From assembly GCA_009780445.1 (NCBI GenBank), contig WRAA01000156.1, positions 1 through 5,175 on the forward strand: a stretch of 5,175 nt of DNA. Reading direction: 5' to 3'. Source of the DNA: Defluviitaleaceae bacterium (lineage in GTDB: Bacteria > Bacillota > Clostridia > Lachnospirales > WRAA01). The position numbers were made by a program, and so were the translations under genes. Under the pieces are notes generated by a model. It saw only the letters and a program-made list of their open reading frames with translations. It was not told where the DNA came from and did not search any database. This document shows, piece by piece, positions 1 to 5,115 of this stretch; position 1 is the stretch's first letter; the number at the start of each line of letters is the position of its first letter.

Positions 1-28
1 ACTGACGACGTATGGCGGAAAAAGCACC

Positions 29-65
29 GAAAATACGCCGGAATGGGGTTTTCAAACACGCCCTA
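29..65 (-). repeat. Diverged tandem copy of the flanking repeat (left end, outer copy)
   Basis: This 37-base stretch matches 87-123 at 33 of 37 positions by direct comparison, so it is a second head-to-tail copy of the same element with a period of 58 bases. The conserved core is TTTTCAAACACGCCCTA. Upstream of base 29 similarity fades, with indels, although an A-rich run (18-23) sits roughly where the better copy has its own. No gene is seen in 1-123. Confidence 0.85.
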
Positions 66-123
66 GCCCGGCAAAAAATTATGCTCGAAAATTCGCCGAA
101 AGCGGGTTTTCAAACACGCCCTA
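64..123 (-). repeat. 60-base flanking repeat, left inverted copy
   Basis: The reverse complement of this segment matches 4907-4966 at 54 of 60 positions, with no gaps. The two copies point in opposite directions and enclose the whole regulator-transporter locus. The copy ends at the TA of the CGCCCTA motif, immediately before the operon's terminator hairpin. Because each copy can fold on itself and the outer copy at 29-65 is adjacent, it looks like a dispersed repeat or the end of a mobile element, not part of the transport operon. Family identity is not recognised. Confidence 0.9.
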
Positions 124-129
124 ATACAC

Positions 130-177
130 AACAAATACCCCGCAAGACGGCAGGTGCCGCATTGCGGGGTATTTGTT
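130..177 (-). terminator. Rho-independent terminator of the transporter operon
   Basis: Perfect 16-base arms (130-145 and 162-177, core AATACCCCGCAA) enclose an inner CGGC/GCCG stem (148-151/156-159) with an AGGT loop. The outer arm begins 25 bases past the stop codon of the binding-protein gene, as expected for the end of the minus-strand operon. The U-tract after the stem is imperfect (TTTGTTGTGTATT when read on the minus strand), so stop efficiency is uncertain. The structure is symmetrical enough to act in both directions. Confidence 0.85.
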
Positions 178-201
178 TGCTATAGCGCAGATTACCGCGT
201 A

Positions 202-1254
202 TTAGTCAGCGGCACTGCCCATGATCTCCCTATAGTCTGCCGGAGTGACTATGATCGCCGGCACAGCCGTCTCCATGGTCATCTCTGTGCCGTGCAGGAT
301 GTAGTTCATCAGCATTTCCGCCGAGATCGTGCCGATGGCTTCCGCGGAGAACCACGCGGCCGCCCTCATTGCGCTTTCGTCGCCCACGTTGTTCCACTCG
401 TCCTTGGCAAGGTACGCGCCCAGGCCAACAACCGCGGAGCTTTGATCAAGCCCGGCTTGCTCGAGAGCGCGCAGCGCGCCGATTGCGCCTTCTTCGTTGC
501 CGGACATGATCATCCATGACGTGACATTAGGGTTCGCCACGAAGAGGGTGCTGGCGACTTCGAAGCCGGCGGCGGTCTCCCCGTTGTAGTCTCCGCGGAA
601 GATCCGATCCTGCGGGAAGTCCGGCAGCATCCGCGTGAACGCGTCGAACTGCCCCTGGGTGCGCGGCACCACCGACGACACTGTGTCCATGGTCAGCAGC
701 AACACGGCGGAGTTCGGGTCAGCGTCCAGCCCGTTGGCCGTGGCGTAGTTCGCCATCCACTCGCCCACGGCATAGCCGATAACATACGCGTCGATGCCCA
801 CCCACGGAGCCAGCTTGTTGCCGTGTTCATCCTCCAGCGCGTCGTCCACCGCCACAACAGGTATGCCGGCCTCCACCAGTCTGTCCACCGTGGCCTGAGA
901 AAGCTGTTGGTCTACGATGCACACAAGGATGCCGTCGGCGTTGTTCGCGATGGCGTTTTCGATGGCGTTCATGTGTTCTTCGGGGCTCATGCGGGCGTCC
1001 ACGAAGATAAACTCCCCGCCCATGGCCTCCACCGCGCGGGCCGCAGCCGCGCCTTCGTCAATAAACCAGGTCTGGTCGCCGGCCTTGTAGATGCCGTAGA
1101 TCAGCAGACTGCGCGGAGCATCTCCGCCCGGCGTCTCTGCGGCCGGTGCCGTTGTGCCGCCGGCTTGCTGCGCGGGCTGGTTTCCGCCGCCCGCGCACGC
1201 GCTTAACAGCAGACCCACCAACATCAGCGAAATTATAAAAATCTTGTTCTTCAT
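202..1254 (-). CDS. Sugar ABC transporter substrate-binding lipoprotein, AraF-like (CUT2)
   Basis: This 350-residue protein is the extracytoplasmic sugar receptor of the transporter. Residues 1-20 form a lipoprotein signal: KNK, a hydrophobic stretch, then the lipobox LSAC with Cys20 as the lipidated residue. A Gly/Ala/Pro/Gln-rich linker (21-47) follows, then a periplasmic-binding-protein type I fold (about 48-345). By eye it aligns along its length with E. coli AraF: KxxxxxWF (57-64), NAI (96-98), VxAVDD (133-138), RTxGxxDA (198-205), FPxxxI (213-218) and the SGNEEGAIGALRA region (251-263). Of the AraF arabinose contacts recalled, Lys, Trp, Asp, Arg and Asn appear kept (K57, W63, D138, R198, N253), but Glu14 aligns with Gln61 and Asn232 with Tyr281, so the ligand may not be arabinose. 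The start has an AGGAGG site (1261-1266) six bases upstream. It is the last gene of the operon, 41 bases after the permease. Confidence 0.93.
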   Translation of the reverse strand: MKNKIFIISLMLVGLLLSACAGGGNQPAQQAGGTTAPAAETPGGDAPRSLLIYGIYKAGDQTWFIDEGAAAARAVEAMGGEFIFVDARMSPEEHMNAIENAIANNADGILVCIVDQQLSQATVDRLVEAGIPVVAVDDALEDEHGNKLAPWVGIDAYVIGYAVGEWMANYATANGLDADPNSAVLLLTMDTVSSVVPRTQGQFDAFTRMLPDFPQDRIFRGDYNGETAAGFEVASTLFVANPNVTSWMIMSGNEEGAIGALRALEQAGLDQSSAVVGLGAYLAKDEWNNVGDESAMRAAAWFSAEAIGTISAEMLMNYILHGTEMTMETAVPAIIVTPADYREIMGSAAD

Positions 1255-1278
1255 CTCATACCTCCTGTATGTAATAAT

Positions 1279-1292
1279 GTGGAGTTATCCAC
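1279..1292 (-). other. Small hairpin in the permease/binding-protein gap
   Basis: GTGGA (1279-1283) and TCCAC (1288-1292) can form a 5-base-pair stem with a 4-base loop in the 41-base gap. It lies just upstream of the AGGAGG site of the binding-protein gene, without a U-run. Intercistronic stem-loops before binding-protein genes are known to influence mRNA stability, but this one is short and could be chance. Confidence 0.3.
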
Positions 1293-1295
1293 GCG

Positions 1296-2282
1296 TTACA
1301 CCTTCTTCATGCTGTCCTCCAGCACCTTCTTCTCCCTGGCCTTCTTCCTGATAAAGTCGAAGGACAGAGCCAGCAACAACAGCACGCCTCTGGCGACAAA
1401 CTGCCAGAACGTGGGAACATTCACCATGATCAGGCCGGTGTTAAAGCTTTGCAGAATCAGCACGCCCAGCACTGTGCCGAACATACTGCCCACGCCCCCG
1501 GCGAATGACACACCGCCAAGGATAACGGCCGTTATAGCGTCAAACTCCAGCCCCATGCTTGCCGCGGGCTGTCCGGATCCCATTCTGGCCGCAAGGATAA
1601 CCCCGCCCAGCGCGCACAACACCCCCGTGATCACATAGTTTTTCAGCGCGATCCTGTTCGGGTTCAGCCCAGCCAGCCGCGCGGCCTCCTTGTTTCCGCC
1701 CACCACGTACACATTCCTGCCGAAGGTTGTCTTGGCGAGAACCACGCCGAATATGATAAACAGCGCGACGAGCAGGATCACAGGAATGGGGATGCCCCAC
1801 CACCTTGTGGTGCCGAAGCCGGTGAACGCGCTGTCGCGGATGGGAATGGCGCGGCCGTCGTTCAAAATATAGGCGAAGCCCCGGAATATCGACTGCGTGA
1901 CCAAGGTGGCGATAAACGGGTTTAGCTCTATCTTTGTGACCATGATGGTGTTGAACACGCCGACACCCGCGCCCGTAAGCAAGATGATCACCAGCACCAG
2001 CGGGAACGGCATGGCAAAATTTGTGGAGAGTATACCCGCCAGCACCCCCGAAAACGCCACGATCGCGCCGGCCGAAAGGTCGATATGCCCGCCGATTATC
2101 AAGTACGTCATGCCGATTGCCACCAGCCCCGTCAGCGACGCGGCCAGCAGGATGTTGATGATGTTTGTCGTGCTGATAAAGTTGATGTTCAGCATCGAGA
2201 AGAACACAAAGATAAGGACGAGAGCAAGAGTCAGAACGATCTTGTCTCCCGGAATCTTGAAATTGCCGAGCAGCTCCCGCAT
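1296..2282 (-). CDS. araH: Sugar ABC transporter permease, AraH/RbsC-like (CUT2)
   Basis: This 328-residue polytopic membrane protein should form the channel of the importer, as a dimer, and bind the ATPase on the cytoplasmic side. Hydrophobic segments are visible at about 14-34, 41-62, 66-86, 92-113, 122-140, 165-183, 215-233, 249-275 and 294-311. Family hallmarks are GGHIDLSAGAIVAF (64-77), RGFAYILNDGRAI (134-146), the ATPase-docking-type loop FGRNVYVVGGNKEAARLAG (187-205) and ARMGSGQPAASMG (232-244). The run RGxAYIxxDGxAxxIxDxxF is especially close to remembered E. coli AraH; RbsC is the main alternative. The C-terminus is a Lys/Arg-rich tail (312-328). The start is supported by an AAGGGGG ribosome site (2290-2296), seven bases upstream. 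It follows the ATPase gene by 26 bases and is surely cotranscribed. Family is certain; the arabinose assignment is inference. Confidence 0.92.
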   Translation of the reverse strand: MRELLGNFKIPGDKIVLTLALVLIFVFFSMLNINFISTTNIINILLAASLTGLVAIGMTYLIIGGHIDLSAGAIVAFSGVLAGILSTNFAMPFPLVLVIILLTGAGVGVFNTIMVTKIELNPFIATLVTQSIFRGFAYILNDGRAIPIRDSAFTGFGTTRWWGIPIPVILLVALFIIFGVVLAKTTFGRNVYVVGGNKEAARLAGLNPNRIALKNYVITGVLCALGGVILAARMGSGQPAASMGLEFDAITAVILGGVSFAGGVGSMFGTVLGVLILQSFNTGLIMVNVPTFWQFVARGVLLLLALSFDFIRKKAREKKVLEDSMKKV

Positions 2283-2308
2283 TACCGCACCCCCTTGCCT
2301 AATCCTTT

Positions 2309-3814
2309 CTATGTATCAAGCATCGCAAGGCTCAGCAACACCTCTTCGCTTGCATCTTCCCGCAGAACTTCCCCCGCGATCTTCCCGGATTTCAGCACTA
2401 TGATCCTGTCCGAAAGGCCGATAATCTCCGGAAGCTCCGACGATATCAGGATTACGGAGATGCCCTTCTTCGCAAAGTCGCAGATCATCTTGTAGAACTC
2501 CGCCTTCGCGCCTATGTCTATGCCCTTAGTTGGCTCGTCCAGTATCAGGATGGCGGGGTCGGTACTCATCCACCGCGCGATGATGGTCTTTTGCTGGTTG
2601 CCGCCGCTTAGCTCCAGTATCTTCTTATATCTGCTTGGCGTCTTAACCTTGAAGTCCCGTATGCCTTTCTCGACAACTTCGCTCTCCTTCTCGCTGTTCA
2701 CAAGATCGCCGAAGAGCGCGTACTTCTTGAGGGTGGCAACGCTGATGTTGCCGCCGACATCCAGATTGGGCAGTATGCCCTGCGTCTTTCTGTCCTCCGG
2801 AACCAGTACGATACCCTGCTCCATCGCCTCCTTTGGCGAGCGGCAGCGGATCCTCCTGCCCTCCAGCAACACTTGGCCGCCCTTCATAACATCCGCGCCG
2901 ATCAGCCCCCGCACAATCTCCGTCCGCCCGGCGCCCACCAAGCCGGAGAAGCCAAGAATCTCGCCCTTGCGCAGGCTGAACGAAATGTCCTTCACATAGT
3001 CCGTGGTCAACTGTTCCACAGACAGCACGGTATCGCCAATCTCTTCGTTGCGCTCCAGCTCGTTAAAGATGTCGCCCAGGTCGCGGCCGATCATCATGTT
3101 GATCATCTCTTTTTCGGAGACCTCGCCTGGAATGACTGTACCCACGTACATTCCGTCCTTGAAGATGGCCACCTTGTCCGCGATGCTCTGTATCTCCTTC
3201 ATCCTGTGTGTCACGTAAATGATTATCTTGCCTTCGTCCCTCAACTTCCTGATGATGCCGAACAGGCTCTCGATCTCGCTTTCGCAGAGGCTTGCCGTCG
3301 GTTCGTCGAAGGCGATTATCGAAAGCTGCTCCCTGCTGTATGCCTTCATGATCTCGACCATCTGCTGATAGGCGATGCTAAGGTCCTTCACCAGAGCAAA
3401 TGGGTCGATGTCCAGGTTGAACTCTTGTATGATGCTGCGCGTCTGCTCGTAGAGCGCGGCCTTGTCCACAAAACCCAGCATCTTCGACGGCAATCTGCCG
3501 GAAAATATATTCTCCGCCACCGACAAGTTCATCAGAACTTGCCGCTCCTGATAAATTACACTCACACCGGCGTCAATGGCTTCCTTGGGGTTTCGGAACT
3601 TCCGCTGCTCCCCGTTGATCAGGTATTCTCCGCCGGTTGGCCGGTAGTCTCCGTTTAATATTTTCAGCAAGGTGGACTTTCCCGCGCCGTTTTCGCCGAG
3701 AAACGCCAGCACCTCCCCCGCCTTCGCCCGGAAGCTGATGTTGTCCAGAGCTTTCACGCCGGGAAAATACTTTGTGATCTGCTTGAACTGTAACACATTC
3801 GCGTTACCGGGCAT
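2309..3814 (-). CDS. araG: Sugar ABC transporter ATP-binding protein with two fused NBDs, AraG-like (CUT2)
   Basis: This 501-residue cytoplasmic ATPase has two nucleotide-binding domains in tandem, the usual CUT2 layout and length (E. coli RbsA is 501). NBD1: Walker A GENGAGKST (40-48), Q-loop IYQE (87-90), degenerate signature LSIAYQQ (145-151), Walker B IIAFDEPT (166-173), switch His203 in VTHRM. NBD2: degenerate Walker A GLVGAGRTE (291-299, Arg where Lys is usual), Q-loop-region PEDRKTQGI (339-347), canonical signature LSGGNQQK (402-409), Walker B ILILDEPT (422-429), and SSELPE (458-463) with no switch His. One composite ATP site is therefore intact and one degenerate, as in the family. 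IYQE, FDEPTASL, HRMKEI, FKDGxYV, MIGRDxGDI and LSLAM near the C-terminus fit AraG better than RbsA or MglA. The start at 3814 is preferred to an in-frame ATG at 3838 because the GGGAGGAGG ribosome site (3825-3833) lies between them. Confidence 0.93.
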   Translation of the reverse strand: MPGNANVLQFKQITKYFPGVKALDNISFRAKAGEVLAFLGENGAGKSTLLKILNGDYRPTGGEYLINGEQRKFRNPKEAIDAGVSVIYQERQVLMNLSVAENIFSGRLPSKMLGFVDKAALYEQTRSIIQEFNLDIDPFALVKDLSIAYQQMVEIMKAYSREQLSIIAFDEPTASLCESEIESLFGIIRKLRDEGKIIIYVTHRMKEIQSIADKVAIFKDGMYVGTVIPGEVSEKEMINMMIGRDLGDIFNELERNEEIGDTVLSVEQLTTDYVKDISFSLRKGEILGFSGLVGAGRTEIVRGLIGADVMKGGQVLLEGRRIRCRSPKEAMEQGIVLVPEDRKTQGILPNLDVGGNISVATLKKYALFGDLVNSEKESEVVEKGIRDFKVKTPSRYKKILELSGGNQQKTIIARWMSTDPAILILDEPTKGIDIGAKAEFYKMICDFAKKGISVILISSELPEIIGLSDRIIVLKSGKIAGEVLREDASEEVLLSLAMLDT

Positions 3815-3824
3815 CCCCAACCGG

Positions 3825-3833
3825 CCTCCTCCC
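3825..3833 (-). promoter_or_regulatory. Ribosome binding site that fixes the ATPase start at 3814
   Basis: GGGAGGAGG on the minus strand lies 10 bases before the ATG at 3814. The earlier in-frame ATG (3838) has only TTATGTAACAATA before it, with no purine-rich site, and starting there would add MQGGGRLG, residues not seen in relatives. The ribosome site would then fall inside the coding sequence. Confidence 0.75.
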
Positions 3834-3897
3834 TGCATTATTGTTACATAAAGACGTGTATCTCATCTGCGCCGTAATCTTTTTTGGATAATTTGCA

Positions 3898-3933
3898 TAA
3901 TGGAATTATACAGTTTGAAACTGATGAAAAGAA
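3898..3933 (-). promoter_or_regulatory. Transporter operon promoter, consensus -10 with weak -35
   Basis: On the minus strand a perfect TATAAT occupies 3910-3905. Seventeen bases upstream the -35 position reads TTCTTT (3933-3928), matching TTGACA poorly. This combination is typical of promoters that need an activator. Transcription would begin near 3898, giving an untranslated leader of about 84 bases before the ATPase start. No recognisable riboswitch is seen in that leader. The nearest half-site of the AraC-type direct repeat covers the -35 position. Confidence 0.7.
3911..3923. promoter_or_regulatory. Perfect 13-base palindrome in the promoter spacer, candidate operator
   Basis: CAGTTTGAAACTG is a perfect inverted repeat (6-base arms around G3917) that directly abuts the upstream edge of the -10. 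A dimeric repressor bound here would block RNA polymerase. The half-site GAAACTG recurs as CAGTTTC at 4891-4897 upstream of the regulator gene, opposite GAAACTA at 4863-4869. The binding protein is unknown; AraC-family proteins usually prefer direct repeats, so a second, unlinked regulator is possible. Confidence 0.45.
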
Positions 3934-3980
3934 ATAGACAATTGAACAAAAAGATAGACTATCTTATAGTACGGATAGTC
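3928..3980. promoter_or_regulatory. Phased ATAGAC half-sites, candidate AraC-type operator
   Basis: Bases 3928-3942 and 3948-3962 match at 12 of 15 positions with a 20-base offset, both containing ATAGAC (3934-3939, 3954-3959). A weaker third copy, ATAGTC, follows 21 bases later (3975-3980) and runs into the regulator's stop codon. The promoter-proximal copy overlaps the -35 position. AraC-family activators classically bind two direct half-sites about 21 bases apart with the inner one touching the -35, so this is the best candidate target of the adjacent regulator. Confidence 0.55.
3945..3965 (-). terminator. Possible weak terminator after the regulator gene (overlaps operator)
   Basis: Read on the minus strand, AAGATAGTCTATCTT (3965-3951) is a perfect inverted repeat that could fold as a 6-base-pair stem with a GTC loop, followed by TTTGTT. 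It begins 13 bases after the regulator stop codon, the right place for a terminator. The stem is short and AU-rich, so termination would be weak. The same bases form one of the proposed operator half-sites, and one explanation may exclude the other. Confidence 0.35.
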
Positions 3981-4845
3981 ACTTCTTGGCGCGGTATTCT
4001 TTTGGCGGCAGGCCGATCGTTTTCTTGAAAATCCGCGAGAAATAGTATTGGTCCTCGTAGCCCAGTTTCAGGCTTATTTCGTAGATACGCATTTCTGTAA
4101 GCTTTAGGAATCTGCAGGCCTGCTGCATTTTAAGGTTGATGAAGAAATCGATTGGCGCGCGGTTGACATGCTGTTTGAAGATCAGGTTCAAGTAGGGCTT
4201 GGAGAGGTTGACGTGCTTTGCCAGTTCTTCCAGCGTCAGCTCCCTGTGTATGTTCTTGTACATAAAGTCGATAACCTTGGTGAGATAGCGGTTCGCCTTG
4301 CTTGTCTGCGATTCCTTCTCGTAGAAATAAAGCTCCGACAGCATAACCGACAGGAGCTGCGATGAATGGATAATATTCCCTATAGAGTAGCCGGACTCGA
4401 TGGTGTTAAACAGCTTCACAAAATATTCCTGCATCCTGTCGCTCTCGATAGAGTTTGCCAGCATCTTCCGCCCCATCTCCGTAATGGGGAACAGGCCGAT
4501 GTTGTCTCCCTTGAAATGCACCCAGAGTATGCTCCATGGCGCGGTCTGATCCGCGTAGTACTTATGCGCCACATAGGGCGGTATGCAGAACAGGGCGTCC
4601 TTCTCCAGCACGATCTTCTTGTCCCTAAGCTCGATACTGCCCTTTCCGTTGACGCAGTATATCAATATGGCCTCGTTGGCCCCTTCCGTCCGCTCTCTGT
4701 AGTGGAACTTCGCATCGGGAAAGAAGCCGATGTCTGTCAGGTACAGCGGCTTCACAAGAGGATGTTCCAGATAAGCCTCGAAGGATTCCGTGGGCAGGAT
4801 GATGTACTTCTCGTTGGTGAACCCGTCTTGCTTCTGCGTCTCCAT
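3979..4845 (-). CDS. AraC-family transcriptional regulator
   Basis: This 288-residue regulator has an N-terminal cupin-like AraC_binding domain (about 30-125), with the motifs LTDIGFFPDAKFHYRER (36-52), ILIYCVNGKGSIEL (60-73), IPPYVAHKYYAD (88-99) and PWSILWVHFKGD (103-114). These are typical of Gram-positive sugar-responsive members. A linker leads to the C-terminal DNA-binding domain (about 185-288) with two helix-turn-helix units: LTLEELAKHVNLSKPYLNLI (203-222), and the family signature from RIYEISLKLGY (253-263) through YFSRIFKKTIGLPPKEYR (268-285). It likely binds the transported sugar or a related one and activates the operon that begins 164 bases downstream. The start has AGAGGT (4854-4859) eight bases upstream; an ATG at 4850 is in a different frame and too close to that site. 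Relatives include RhaS/R and many unassigned regulators, so no symbol is given. Confidence 0.93.
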   Translation of the reverse strand: METQKQDGFTNEKYIILPTESFEAYLEHPLVKPLYLTDIGFFPDAKFHYRERTEGANEAILIYCVNGKGSIELRDKKIVLEKDALFCIPPYVAHKYYADQTAPWSILWVHFKGDNIGLFPITEMGRKMLANSIESDRMQEYFVKLFNTIESGYSIGNIIHSSQLLSVMLSELYFYEKESQTSKANRYLTKVIDFMYKNIHRELTLEELAKHVNLSKPYLNLIFKQHVNRAPIDFFINLKMQQACRFLKLTEMRIYEISLKLGYEDQYYFSRIFKKTIGLPPKEYRAKK

Positions 4846-4861
4846 GTCATTAGACCTCTTT

Positions 4862-4898
4862 CGAAACTAGACGATACCGGATTTGCGGAACAGTTTCG
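4862..4898. promoter_or_regulatory. Inverted repeat upstream of the regulator gene, candidate autoregulatory site
   Basis: CGAAACT (4862-4868) and AGTTTCG (4892-4898) are perfect 7-base inverted arms separated by 23 bases, lying just upstream of the regulator's ribosome site. The CAGTTTC half-site (4891-4897) equals a half of the palindrome in the transporter promoter. TAGAC also occurs twice here (4851-4855 and 4868-4872), recalling the ATAGAC half-sites downstream. No convincing -35/-10 pair for the regulator gene was found between 4846 and 4906. Confidence 0.35.
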
Positions 4899-4906
4899 CG
4901 CAAGGC

Positions 4907-4966
4907 TAGGGCGTGTTTGAAAACCCGCTTCTGGCGGATTTTCGAGCACAATTTTTCGTCGGGCTA
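4907..4966 (+). repeat. 60-base flanking repeat, right copy
   Basis: This is the inverted counterpart of 64-123 (54 of 60 identical, no gaps). It begins TAGGGCGTGTTTGAAAAC and ends CGGGCTA. Bases 4913-4928 and 4934-4949 form an imperfect 16-base-pair hairpin (one C-A mismatch, two G-U pairs if transcribed) with a TTCTG loop. It begins 61 bases upstream of the regulator start, facing it, and may be either a dispersed hairpin repeat or the terminal region of a mobile element reaching into the plus-strand gene at 5116. Confidence 0.9.
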
Positions 4967-5019
4967 GGAAGTGCCGACGCCGCGAACCCTTGTGGTTCGC
5001 AAGTAGGAAGCGACGACGC
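4965..5019. repeat. Hairpin framed by a 16-base imperfect direct repeat
   Basis: TAGGAAGTGCCGACGC (4965-4980) and TAGGAAGCGACGACGC (5004-5019) match at 14 of 16 positions. Between them GCGAACC (4982-4988) and GGTTCGC (4994-5000) form a perfect 7-base-pair stem with loop CTTGT. The block abuts the right flanking repeat directly and is absent from the visible left copies. No U-run follows, so it is not an intrinsic terminator. A related GTCGGCTAG word recurs at 5048-5056, next to GTCGGGCTAG at 4958-4967. Confidence 0.75.
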
Positions 5020-5060
5020 ATTGTGTGAAACTGGCCGCAAAGATGGTGTCGGCTAGTACC

Positions 5061-5090
5061 TTGCCAACCCTAAACACATCATGGTATAAT
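5061..5090 (+). promoter_or_regulatory. Near-consensus sigma-70/sigma-A promoter for the gene at 5116
   Basis: TTGCCA (5061-5066, five of six bases of consensus) and TATAAT (5085-5090, perfect) are separated by 18 bases, with a TG at 5082-5083 that makes an extended -10. Transcription would start near 5097, leaving a leader of only about 20 bases that contains the GAGGAG ribosome site. This is the strongest constitutive-looking promoter in the window and drives transcription away from the sugar locus. Confidence 0.8.
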
Positions 5091-5115
5091 ATCCCAAGAG
5101 AGGAGCGATTGTATC

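Noticed and set aside
29..123. Possible CRISPR array from the tandem repeat
   Set aside because: There are only two units, with no unique spacer between identical short repeats, and an inverted copy exists at the far end of the window.
291..299. Apparent loss of the Walker A lysine in the second ATPase domain (residues of the ATPase protein, GLVGAGRTE) as a sign of inactivation
   Set aside because: Arg in place of Lys, a degenerate first signature and a missing second switch His are normal for CUT2 double-NBD ATPases, which keep one intact composite site.
3815..3838. Eight-codon N-terminal extension of the ATPase (start at 3838)
   Set aside because: There is no ribosome site before that ATG, whereas a strong one lies inside the extension and serves the ATG at 3814.
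3815..3898. Possible riboswitch in the ~84-base leader of the transporter operon
   Set aside because: No extended stems or known aptamer core could be found, and an AraC-type regulator with candidate sites already explains control.
3839..3978. CcpA cre site for catabolite repression
   Set aside because: No sequence close to the TGNAANCGNNNNCA pattern was found on either strand of the control region; TGCAAATTATCC is too distant.
4982..5000. GGTTCGC stem-loop resembling the T-arm of a tRNA
   Set aside because: The stem is 7 base pairs, not 5, the loop is CTTGT, and no acceptor, D-arm or anticodon arm can be drawn around it.
4752..5021. 89-codon minus-strand open frame upstream of and overlapping the regulator start
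   Set aside because: It runs through the 60-base repeat and the hairpin block, has an Arg/Ser-rich product of no recognisable family, and overlaps the well-supported regulator gene in another frame.
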